A stretch of 29,992 nucleotides of DNA from a virus, in IMG/VR virus record IMGVR_UViG_3300031951_000860, positions 1-29,992 of that record; one strand, written 5' to 3'. Of this stretch, positions 13,230 to 20,456 are shown piece after piece (position 1 is the first letter of the stretch; every line of letters starts with the position of its first letter). A program made the translations under genes and the position numbers. The notes under the pieces were generated by a model. It was not told the DNA's origin. It was given only the letters and a program-made list of their open reading frames with translations, and searched no databases.

Positions 13230-14995
13230 TATTCGTAAGTATATTTTAGTGAAGCGTGATTCGGCATTGAATAGGGCGTTTGTCCCTCGATTCCCTTTTG
13301 TGGAACGTATGGATTGTTGCCGACTCTCTTGTCATTCTCGAGTCCTTTGTTCGGTAAAATGCGACCTTTTTCGTCGCGTTTACGCATAAAGATTAAACGT
13401 TTAAATGCGTGTCTGCAAAAACAACCGCCCTTGAACGTGAAAATGTCGTAAGTGCTCGAACCTGAGGGTGCAAACTGACCATTCACACCGTTGTCGCTCA
13501 TTTGTTGAATGTCCTCATATCGGAATACTTTACCCTCCTTAGACATCGAAACCATTGCGCGACAAAAGTCCCGCGATTTTTTGCTCACGTTGGTCGTGTA
13601 TGCATAGCGTAACTTATACAACCCTGTGTCACCCCATTGTGATTTTCGGTCGCCGTTCGCATATGAGTCATATGACGCCAGTTCGAGAGATTGAATCTTA
13701 TTGATTGCATCGACCTCCTCGTCGTGAGTGTGACAAGCATCCTCCTCACTCACAAGTTGCCATTCGTTCAAATCAATATATTCACCGCGTTCGGTCATTG
13801 CCTCAATCCAATACTTTTCATCCTCCTCACTCATATCAATGTCACGAACTTTCGACATTGTAACGGGTGTGACGGATGCCGTGACAACTGGTTCGGGTGT
13901 TACAACCTGAGGACTCAATTCAATCGGTGTGTTTGGAATCACGTTGATTTGAATGCCCTCCATCTCATACGATAGTACCTCGGTGAATGCTTTTGCAAGT
14001 CGGCGTTGAGCGGGTTCGATGACTTGGGTGTTGAATATCTGCAAACCGATTCTCATCTCGTCCGAGTTCGAACCGAAACCGCTCTCGGCACGAATTCCGA
14101 AGATGAGAGGAGTCGTCACTCGGTGACCAGTGAGAACCTCAGTGCGCGATGCCTGACTCAAAAACTCATATTGTTTATCAGCATCAGAAATAGGGAAAGC
14201 AGTGATATCAGGTTTCGGAGTATCACGCTCGTTGAAAGTCATAATAAACTTTCCCGCATTGCGCTCACCGCTTAACTTATTCTCCCAGTCTCGCATCATC
14301 GCGCGTTGTTGGTCAGGGTCAGGAGACCCGCCAAAAAACGAAACGATGAACGAGGGGAATAGTCCGCTACTGATATTATTGACGTGATAAATTCCGATTT
14401 TTTTCGAGAGTTCGATGTAGTTAACCGCTGACCAGTAGTCCGGGCGCGGATACGTTTGACCGCTTGTATAATAAAACGACCAATATATTTGACGAGGTTC
14501 CCTTGTTGCCGTCAGTGGGTTGTATTTTGGAATAAATGTCGGCTTGTTTTTTTTCTTTTTTGGTGCAGACCAGTCATCCGACTGATATACTCCGATGATT
14601 GACTCATCTTCGCCCTCGATGGCCATACGACATTCTTCAAATGGAATGTGGTTTATCTTGGCAATGCTCAACCTATCAACCGAATAAATCACCTCAATAA
14701 AAAACCCGCCGTATTTTTTTAAGTCGTGCGAACAACCATAGTACACATCGTAGGTATTAAGTGCATCAACACGCGATTGATATTGTCCCGCGTCGAGTCC
14801 TTTGCCCGCAATCATATCACCGATTGAGATACACAATGACCCGTGAATGGGCGATGTTTCCGCGAGTGACCGCAAGTATTGAGGAAACAAATTGTCGACG
14901 CCAAACGACACGAAACCCGCTCGGTCGGTCTTTTCGCTCGCGCTCACTGGCGTATAGTCCGAGAGCATTAAATTAACTACGTTGTTGTTATCCAT
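13229..14995 (-). CDS. Portal protein with MuF-like C-terminal domain
   Basis: 588 aa. Residues 1 to about 360 have portal character: GVDNLFPQYLRSLAETSPIH at the start, helical stem and clip region, and many conserved aromatic positions such as IYWSFYYTSGQ; it forms the dodecameric ring for DNA entry and terminase docking. After a Pro/Val/Thr-rich linker near 360-385, the last about 150 residues (KKSRDFCRAM, FAPSGSSTYDIF, KGGCFCRHAFKRLIF) resemble the cysteine/histidine-containing MuF/gp7 head morphogenesis domain. This joins two genes that are usually adjacent but separate. Its ATG overlaps the upstream stop by 8 bases. Confidence 0.75.
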   Translation of the reverse strand: MDNNNVVNLMLSDYTPVSASEKTDRAGFVSFGVDNLFPQYLRSLAETSPIHGSLCISIGDMIAGKGLDAGQYQSRVDALNTYDVYYGCSHDLKKYGGFFIEVIYSVDRLSIAKINHIPFEECRMAIEGEDESIIGVYQSDDWSAPKKKKNKPTFIPKYNPLTATREPRQIYWSFYYTSGQTYPRPDYWSAVNYIELSKKIGIYHVNNISSGLFPSFIVSFFGGSPDPDQQRAMMRDWENKLSGERNAGKFIMTFNERDTPKPDITAFPISDADKQYEFLSQASRTEVLTGHRVTTPLIFGIRAESGFGSNSDEMRIGLQIFNTQVIEPAQRRLAKAFTEVLSYEMEGIQINVIPNTPIELSPQVVTPEPVVTASVTPVTMSKVRDIDMSEEDEKYWIEAMTERGEYIDLNEWQLVSEEDACHTHDEEVDAINKIQSLELASYDSYANGDRKSQWGDTGLYKLRYAYTTNVSKKSRDFCRAMVSMSKEGKVFRYEDIQQMSDNGVNGQFAPSGSSTYDIFTFKGGCFCRHAFKRLIFMRKRDEKGRILPNKGLENDKRVGNNPYVPQKGIEGQTPYSMPNHASLKYTYE

Positions 14996-15377
14996 TGTAT
15001 ATGACGTCGTTGTTGATTGTTATAGTCGGCAAATCGTAATAGGTCGCCGCGTCGGTCATATCACACCAACCAATTTCGCACAAACCGACAACCGATGCGT
15101 CATTTGGGTTCGTGTTATTGCTTGAATTTTGACCGTATATATAATAACGATAGCGACCCGCCAAGGTCAACGATACCGTTGTAATTGTCAAAGTAGTTAT
15201 TCGTTGCGACTCACTCACGATTGTTCCGACTTGCGCTAAAGATACGCCAGTTGTCGAATTCTCCTCGTGTGTAAACACAACTAAATAATGAGTGAACGGC
15301 GTTGAATAATACTGACGCGCCTCATCGAGTGACAATCGAATCGTTTGATTTGCGGTGTTCGTGTTTAAGTATATCAT
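14988..15377 (-). CDS. Virion-associated hypothetical protein
   Basis: 129 aa from ATG 15377; a longer frame to 15473 would run through the terminator hairpin. Beta-rich: LVVFTHEENSTTG, TTLTITTVSLTLAGRYRYYI, then GLCEIGWCDM. It looks like an immunoglobulin-like or small jelly-roll domain and sits between a capsid-region gene and the portal, so a decoration or neck protein is plausible. Expression is set apart by the terminator at 15396-15425. Confidence 0.5.
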   Translation of the reverse strand: MIYLNTNTANQTIRLSLDEARQYYSTPFTHYLVVFTHEENSTTGVSLAQVGTIVSESQRITTLTITTVSLTLAGRYRYYIYGQNSSNNTNPNDASVVGLCEIGWCDMTDAATYYDLPTITINNDVIYNG

Positions 15378-15395
15378 CGCGTTCGTTTTTAAGTT

Positions 15396-15425
15396 AAAAA
15401 AAAAGAGAGGAGATAAACCCCTCTC
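15396..15425 (-). terminator. Intrinsic terminator (minus strand)
   Basis: On the minus strand: stem GAGAGG, nine-base loop, CCTCTC, then a run of nine T. It lies between the gene ending at 15455 and the one starting at 15377, so it should reduce transcription from the capsid genes into the portal and lysis genes. Confidence 0.75.
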
Positions 15426-15454
15426 CCTTTCCAAGGTGATACTCCAAAACCAAA

Positions 15455-16012
15455 TTAAGGAAGATTGTTCCAAATTGAAATTCCGGGGAAATTATCGAAT
15501 GGCGTGTCAGTGTACTGAGCAAGGAAATCGGGTTGATTCGGCTCCTCCGCAGTTAATGTGATTTGATATCCGTTAAGGTCGGCGCGTGCTTTACCACTGC
15601 CGAAAGTTCCCGCAGTCAAAAAGCAACCATCTTGACGACCTATCATCATAATCTTGTCATCGAACAAACGAACGAATACAACGACGCGAGTCTTGGCAAG
15701 TTGCTCAAGTTCGACTTTCTTATCGTTGTCCAATTTACCCAGTGTCATCTCGACCGTATGAGTATAATACAACGTGCCATTCTCAAGGTTCGCATTCGGG
15801 GCGATTGTTACGCCGCCAGTATTGCGATTTGCTTGGTATGGGTAGATTTGAATGTCGGGAGTGGGTTCGGGCAATTCCGTTATTAACTTACTTGTCGGGT
15901 CGATAACAACGCCAGTTTCGAAATCGGAAAAAAGTCCGATATATATGTCCTTGATGCCTCCGACTCCCTCGTTGCACGAAAGCAAAAAACCACGGCTTAA
16001 TACACAACTCAT
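15455..16012 (-). CDS. Virion structural protein, possibly tail tube
   Basis: 185 aa. Opens with MSCVLSRGFLLSCNEGVGGI and shows alternating beta segments (LYYTHTVEMTLGKLD, VVVFVRLFDDKIMMIGRQDG) and a closing GYQITLTAEEPNQPDFL. This pattern belongs to a structural protein found after the major capsid gene in Bacteroidetes phages and resembles a tail-tube or related ring-forming fold; the tail-tube reading is my inference, and a head decoration protein is the alternative. Separated from capsid by a hairpin and followed by a strong terminator. Confidence 0.55.
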   Translation of the reverse strand: MSCVLSRGFLLSCNEGVGGIKDIYIGLFSDFETGVVIDPTSKLITELPEPTPDIQIYPYQANRNTGGVTIAPNANLENGTLYYTHTVEMTLGKLDNDKKVELEQLAKTRVVVFVRLFDDKIMMIGRQDGCFLTAGTFGSGKARADLNGYQITLTAEEPNQPDFLAQYTDTPFDNFPGISIWNNLP

Positions 16013-16030
16013 TTTTTTAGATGTATAAAT

Positions 16031-16051
16031 GGGGAGGCATTACACCTCCCC
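16031..16051 (-). terminator. Hairpin after the major capsid gene
   Basis: GGGGAGG and CCTCCCC arms (7 bp) with a 7-base loop lie 8 bases after the capsid stop. No full T-run follows on the minus strand (ATTTAT only), so it may be a weak terminator or an mRNA-protecting structure. Confidence 0.45.
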
Positions 16052-16058
16052 GTTATTA

Positions 16059-16964
16059 TTAGAACCAAGTCGAATACGCGGCGATTTCGCTACCGAAACC
16101 GTACTGACAACCCGCAAAGAACTTCGCAGAGAAACGAACGTTGTCCTCACCGAATTGTTGCATCGGCGCAACGAGGATATTGTTCCAATCGCTGAGCACG
16201 TTTGTACCGAACCACAAGTTCGATTTGCGTGACATTACCATTGTAGACGCTGGCATTCCCGCGCATACTGCAATCGGATAAAGACCCATGAACAACTTTG
16301 GAACCTCAGCACCGCCGAAAGTGTACCAACCATTGCCCGCCGCCGCGTTTGCATACATATACTTTTCCCAAACATCAGCAGACATATAAATTGTCGGCTT
16401 TTCATTTGCTTGCTTTACTGCCTGAGGCAATTCAGCAATCAACAATTGCAATTTAGCAATTACGTTGGTTGAATCGATTGCAACTGGTGAAGCAACAAAG
16501 TTGATATCGCCGTCGCCGTCAGCACCGATGAGTTGCAAAAGGCCGTCATATTCCCCCGCAGTTGCACCGTTACCAGTCCAAATGAGTTGTTCGTTCTTTT
16601 GCGCCATACCCTCAAGCATTGTAGCGATTACGTTCTCAGTCACCAAAGTGCCAAGGTCGCCATTCTGCGCGTCGCGTGATGTCCAGTCATCAATGAAATC
16701 GTTCAAACACAAGTTGCGTTGAACTTGCAATTTTTTCAATTCGAGAACGCGGTCGTTCAAGTTGATTGTTCCCGTTGGGGCGAAATCACAAGTTGCGTTT
16801 GCAAAAGACACATCATCAGTGATGCGCTTCACTACTGCCTTGTAATCGATGTTCTCTTTAAACGTTACCGCGTTAACGGTGTCGTTAGCAAGGAAAGTAG
16901 CACGAATGTATTCGCCTGCGAACTTTCCCGCGTAGGTTGTTGGGTTGTTAACTGTTGTTGCCAT
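16059..16964 (-). CDS. Major capsid protein (HK97-like)
   Basis: 301 aa. Alternating helices and strands with late conserved-looking segments: YMSADVWEKYMYANAAAG, the P-domain-like strand FMGLYPIAVCAG, and NNILVAPMQQFGEDNVRFSAKFFAGCQYGFG at the end. Size, position after protease and scaffold genes, and the absence of catalytic motifs fit the shell protein. It forms the icosahedral head. Preceded by a short A-rich leader and followed by a hairpin, which suits high, separately tuned expression. Confidence 0.8.
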   Translation of the reverse strand: MATTVNNPTTYAGKFAGEYIRATFLANDTVNAVTFKENIDYKAVVKRITDDVSFANATCDFAPTGTINLNDRVLELKKLQVQRNLCLNDFIDDWTSRDAQNGDLGTLVTENVIATMLEGMAQKNEQLIWTGNGATAGEYDGLLQLIGADGDGDINFVASPVAIDSTNVIAKLQLLIAELPQAVKQANEKPTIYMSADVWEKYMYANAAAGNGWYTFGGAEVPKLFMGLYPIAVCAGMPASTMVMSRKSNLWFGTNVLSDWNNILVAPMQQFGEDNVRFSAKFFAGCQYGFGSEIAAYSTWF

Positions 16965-16979
16965 TTTATGTGCTACTTT

Positions 16980-17585
16980 TTATTGATTTTCTAAGTTGAA
17001 CGCGATTCTCTCCTTGAGAGTCATTTGCGCGTATGGTTTCACTGGTGTTGAATCAACCGACTTGGTTGCTTTTTTCAATTCAACTTTCGCCTTTACCGAC
17101 TCGACTGCGGGTGCTTTACGCAACGCGCTGAGTTCGGCTTTCAAAGCATTCAAATCAGTTGATGACTTTTCGCTCTTGCTCTTCTCGATAGCGAGTTGAG
17201 TTTCGAGTGTGGCCTTCTCACCTTCCAAAGCACTCACGCGAGTTGAAAGTGATTCGATTGCCGAAAGCAAATCAGCCGATGACATCTCTTGCTCCGTCTC
17301 AGGCATTCCCATCTCGGCGATTTTTGAATCTTCACCGACAACGATGACAACACCGTCCTCCATTTGATACTCACCCGCAACGCAAGGAATCATCGCCCCG
17401 GTTTCGTCTTTTGTGTAAACGTCAACACCGATGGCAAACGCCTCGGCACTGGTGTAGATATCGCTTCCGTCCATCAACTTGCTTGCAACCTCGAGAGCAA
17501 CTTGCTCGCTTAATTGAATGCCGTGTGTCGATGGGTCGATATTGTGTTTGGCGAAAATCGCCTTAATTGAATCGCGAACGTTCAT
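16980..17585 (-). CDS. Capsid scaffold-like protein
   Basis: 201 aa from ATG 17585, whose leader AAATAAACAC matches that of the protease gene; an ATG at 17651 would add 22 residues next to a terminator. The N-terminal part (MNVRDSIKAIFAKHNIDP) is globular; residues about 105-165 form a long coiled coil (IESLSTRVSALEGEKATLE), and the tail is Lys/Ala/Val rich. A coiled-coil protein between protease and capsid gene is the usual scaffolding protein, which shapes the prohead and is later removed. Confidence 0.65.
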   Translation of the reverse strand: MNVRDSIKAIFAKHNIDPSTHGIQLSEQVALEVASKLMDGSDIYTSAEAFAIGVDVYTKDETGAMIPCVAGEYQMEDGVVIVVGEDSKIAEMGMPETEQEMSSADLLSAIESLSTRVSALEGEKATLETQLAIEKSKSEKSSTDLNALKAELSALRKAPAVESVKAKVELKKATKSVDSTPVKPYAQMTLKERIAFNLENQ

Positions 17586-17657
17586 CGTGTTTATTTTGTC
17601 AATGAACGGAATCGGGTTGACTTTCCCCTCTGTGTTGCGTGTGTGCGACATAGTTGC

Positions 17658-17683
17658 AAAAAAAAAAGAGGTCAACCGACCTC
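17658..17683 (-). terminator. Intrinsic terminator (minus strand)
   Basis: On the minus strand: GAGGTC, loop GGTT, GACCTC, then a run of ten T. The stem overlaps the stop region of the protease gene (17672). It should lower read-through into scaffold and capsid or separate two transcripts. Confidence 0.75.
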
Positions 17684-18268
17684 TCCTTTTAAACCCTTTT
17701 TTACATCATTTAGCAATTTATCCAAATCACTCAGCAGTGACTCAATCGACATAGTAACGGATACCTCATTAAAAATTCCCTCGATTGAAAAACCTTTTAC
17801 CGCTCCACTTTTGACGTCGTTCCAAATGTCCGCGTCATCGACTTTCATTCCGAGCATCCAAGTGCCGACTGGTAAAGAGAAACCGAGGTGTGTCGCTTTG
17901 TCAACTTCCGACTCAATAATCCACGACTCGACCAGTGTGCACCCGGTGACCGCAAATTGATGCTCGAGTGTTGCGCTATGTTGCAAGTTCTTTTTGAGAT
18001 ATAGGTGAGCACACTTTTGAATCGTCTCTTTATCGAAAGTGATATAGTAATCATTCCCCTCCTCATCAATTCGGAGAATGTGCTTGTCGGGAATCAATGC
18101 CGCCCCGTATAACATCATCCGCTCCTCATTTACCGCTTGTAAACGATGCTCCGACAAGTGAACCCAAGTCTCTTCGATTGCGGGAAATTCGACAAGCGAA
18201 ATCGCAGTGATTCCGAGTTTCCCCTCCGCGTCGATGACGCATTTAACTACTTTCTTTTTTTCTGCCAT
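17672..18268 (-). CDS. XkdF-like prohead protease
   Basis: 198 aa. The pattern LIPDKHILRIDEEGNDYY, ITFDKETIQKCAHLYL, a histidine in TLEHQFAV, the ESWIIESEVDKATHLGFSLP block, GTWMLGMKV and VKGFSIEGIF fit the putative serine protease of the XkdF type in phages. Such proteases clear the scaffold and trim capsid precursor during maturation. The conserved His and the GFS serine are the likely catalytic residues. Its ATG is preceded by the leader AAAAATAAACACA. Followed directly by a terminator. Confidence 0.75.
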   Translation of the reverse strand: MAEKKKVVKCVIDAEGKLGITAISLVEFPAIEETWVHLSEHRLQAVNEERMMLYGAALIPDKHILRIDEEGNDYYITFDKETIQKCAHLYLKKNLQHSATLEHQFAVTGCTLVESWIIESEVDKATHLGFSLPVGTWMLGMKVDDADIWNDVKSGAVKGFSIEGIFNEVSVTMSIESLLSDLDKLLNDVKKGLKGEVG

Positions 18269-18279
18269 TGTGTTTATTT

Positions 18280-20283
18280 TTATCCTATTCGTGCGAGGTC
18301 AATCACTTTGTCGCGTGCCTCAATTCCGCTTGCTACATCACCCGCGAGTACATAGGCGGGAATCGGTTGTTGTGGTCGGTTGTTTAACTGGTCAAAGTTC
18401 AAAGCGTTGAACGATGGCGCACTCGTTCCACCGCCTTCACCTCCGCCGCCGCCAACTGATGGCGTAGTCGATGATGGAGGACTTGATGATTCGTATTTGG
18501 TTGATGCGATTTTTGCAATGTTTGCCGCGCTTGTGAGTGCCGCAAATGCAAGTGATGCAATACCCACAGGGTTCGGCACGACTCCAATCGCAACGGGAGC
18601 GGCGGCAAGTGAGGCCGTGATTGCTTTGCCCGCGTCGATGATAGCACCCGCAAGTTGCAGTTTTTTGTTGAATTCAAATTGCTTTCTCGCGAGTTGCTCC
18701 TCCTCTTTACTTCCTTTTTTGACCTTCGACATTTTATTCGCAAAAGCGACATCGGCAAGTCCTTGCAACGCGGAGACGCCTTGTTGCGCGAGGTCGAGAT
18801 TTGCTTGAAACGTCTCGAGATTAAGTTGGCGAATTTTCTCTTGCTTCTCTCTTTCGAGTTCGACAATTTTCTCGGCATCACCAAACGCGAGACGTTCCTT
18901 CTCGGCGTACTCAAGTTCCAATAAAGCACGACGCTCATCGAAACCAATCAAATCATTTTGAGCGCGCAACACATTCAACTCGTTTGTTCGGGCAATCTCC
19001 GCGTCACTTATTGCGGTTGCATTCGACGCGAGTGCTTGGTCGAGTTCTTGTTTCTTGGTATTGTATGCGATTTCGGCATCGAGTCGCGCTTGCGTTCCTT
19101 GGTTGTACTTGTCAATTTCGGATTGTAAGCGTTCAAGTTGAATCACCTTCTCCTCCTCCAATACTCCGCGTTGAGCGTTCAATCGTTCGAGGTCATTCTT
19201 TATCGAATCAGCGGCGAACTTGGCGTTTGCGATATTGAGTTCGGTTGTGCTTTGTGCTTGTGCTTTGAGTAGTTCGTTGTATTCGCGAGTCAAGGCCATC
19301 GCGTTCATTTGTTGCTCGGACATTAACCCCGCAACCTTCGCCCGAACGCCGTCGGCATTTGCAAGAGCGGCCGTGAGTGCAACCTGATTGTCGATTGTTT
19401 GGTTGTGCTCGAATGCCGCTTGCGCCGCCGCGACTTGAGCACTGGCCGCCGCGAGTTCGGCAGTCTCTTGTTTTTTGAGTACATCGAGCAAGTCATCATT
19501 CGACTTTATGCGGTCACTTATCGAACGGGTCTCATCATCGCGTTGTTGACGCAATACCTCCGCTTGCCTATCGAATTGCTCCGCGAGTCGCGCTTGTTGG
19601 GCGGCGGCTAACTTTGCATTGTTCTGCAACTGAACCAAGGCCATATTCGCGTCGTATGTCGCGGATGCATACTCGGTGAATGCCGCCACACCTTCGACAA
19701 CTGCATCACTCACCCGGTCAACGGTGTTGTTCACGCCAGTCAACACGTCGACCGATTCCTTTCCCGCACTCTTAAACGACTCAAGTGCCGCACTAAACTC
19801 CCCACTAAACAAGTTTTTCACGCCCTCGGCAATGAATCCAAGCGTATCGAGAAACGATTGAAAGCGTTCGATGAGATTCTCGACGATTGCGTCGCCGAAA
19901 TTCTTAAGTGATTGCACTGGGTCATCGAATATCGCTTTGAACCAATCAACGACCGCACCCGCGTTGTCGGTGATGTACGAAAAAAGGTCACGAATGATGT
20001 CGGCCGCAGTTCCAAGCACCGCAGAAAAGGTGTCGAGTACCTTTTGATTGCCCGAAATCACCTCTTTTAAGAAAGCAAACGCCGCAACAAGCAACCCGAT
20101 TCCCGATGCTTTGATTGCCGTGCCCATTGCCTTAAACCCTGACGCGCTTTTTTCAGCGGACTTTTTAATATCGCCCGCAGTTTTTTCGGTCTTTTGAAGA
20201 CTCTCGTTGACTTTATCGATGTTTGTGACTGCGCCCGTTGAATCAACGGTTAATTGCAACACATATGACTTGTTTTCGGCCAT
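18280..20283 (-). CDS. Tail tape measure protein
   Basis: 667 aa. Starts MAENKSYVLQLTVDSTGAV, typical of tape measures, with a hydrophobic helix near residues 57-80 (SGIGLLVAAFAFLKEV) and an additional hydrophobic region around 560-600. The middle (about 230-500) is long coiled coil rich in A, Q, E and R, with a glycine-rich end. At roughly 1.5 angstrom per residue it would set a tail near 100 nm (general rule, not measured here). It is short for siphophages. Unusually it is separated by six genes and some 8 kb from the chaperone-like pair at 28.4-29.2 kb. Confidence 0.85.
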   Translation of the reverse strand: MAENKSYVLQLTVDSTGAVTNIDKVNESLQKTEKTAGDIKKSAEKSASGFKAMGTAIKASGIGLLVAAFAFLKEVISGNQKVLDTFSAVLGTAADIIRDLFSYITDNAGAVVDWFKAIFDDPVQSLKNFGDAIVENLIERFQSFLDTLGFIAEGVKNLFSGEFSAALESFKSAGKESVDVLTGVNNTVDRVSDAVVEGVAAFTEYASATYDANMALVQLQNNAKLAAAQQARLAEQFDRQAEVLRQQRDDETRSISDRIKSNDDLLDVLKKQETAELAAASAQVAAAQAAFEHNQTIDNQVALTAALANADGVRAKVAGLMSEQQMNAMALTREYNELLKAQAQSTTELNIANAKFAADSIKNDLERLNAQRGVLEEEKVIQLERLQSEIDKYNQGTQARLDAEIAYNTKKQELDQALASNATAISDAEIARTNELNVLRAQNDLIGFDERRALLELEYAEKERLAFGDAEKIVELEREKQEKIRQLNLETFQANLDLAQQGVSALQGLADVAFANKMSKVKKGSKEEEQLARKQFEFNKKLQLAGAIIDAGKAITASLAAAPVAIGVVPNPVGIASLAFAALTSAANIAKIASTKYESSSPPSSTTPSVGGGGGEGGGTSAPSFNALNFDQLNNRPQQPIPAYVLAGDVASGIEARDKVIDLARIG

Positions 20284-20456
20284 TAGAATGCGAGATAAAT
20301 GAACAATTTAATCACGAGGTAAAGCATTGTGATGCCCACCGCATAACGAACGGCACGATGGGCATATTTTCGCCAACCACTAAGACGACGACTCTTTTGC
20401 TTTGTTCGGAGTCCGACCTTCATCAATGCCAATGCGGGTGAAATATGGTTGCTCAT
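20283..20456 (-). CDS. 57-aa protein with C-terminal membrane helix
   Basis: Too short for routine calls but well supported: it fills exactly the gap between tail-tip and tape measure genes and is joined to both by TAATG junctions. The N-terminal half is basic (KVGLRTKQKSRRLSGWRKYA); the C-terminal half (YAVGITMLYLVIKLFIYLAF) is a membrane helix. It could help DNA injection through the inner membrane or be a tail-tip component; function unknown. Confidence 0.6.
   Translation of the reverse strand: MSNHISPALALMKVGLRTKQKSRRLSGWRKYAHRAVRYAVGITMLYLVIKLFIYLAF

Noticed and set aside
17586-17675. Longer starts for the scaffold gene (17651 or 17675)
   Set aside because: They begin in or next to the terminator hairpin; ATG 17585 has the same A-rich leader as the protease gene.
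18380-18947. Long open frames on both strands opposite or overlapping the tape measure gene
   Set aside because: Shadow frames with Ser/Arg- or Pro-rich low-complexity translations, explained by codon bias of the real gene.
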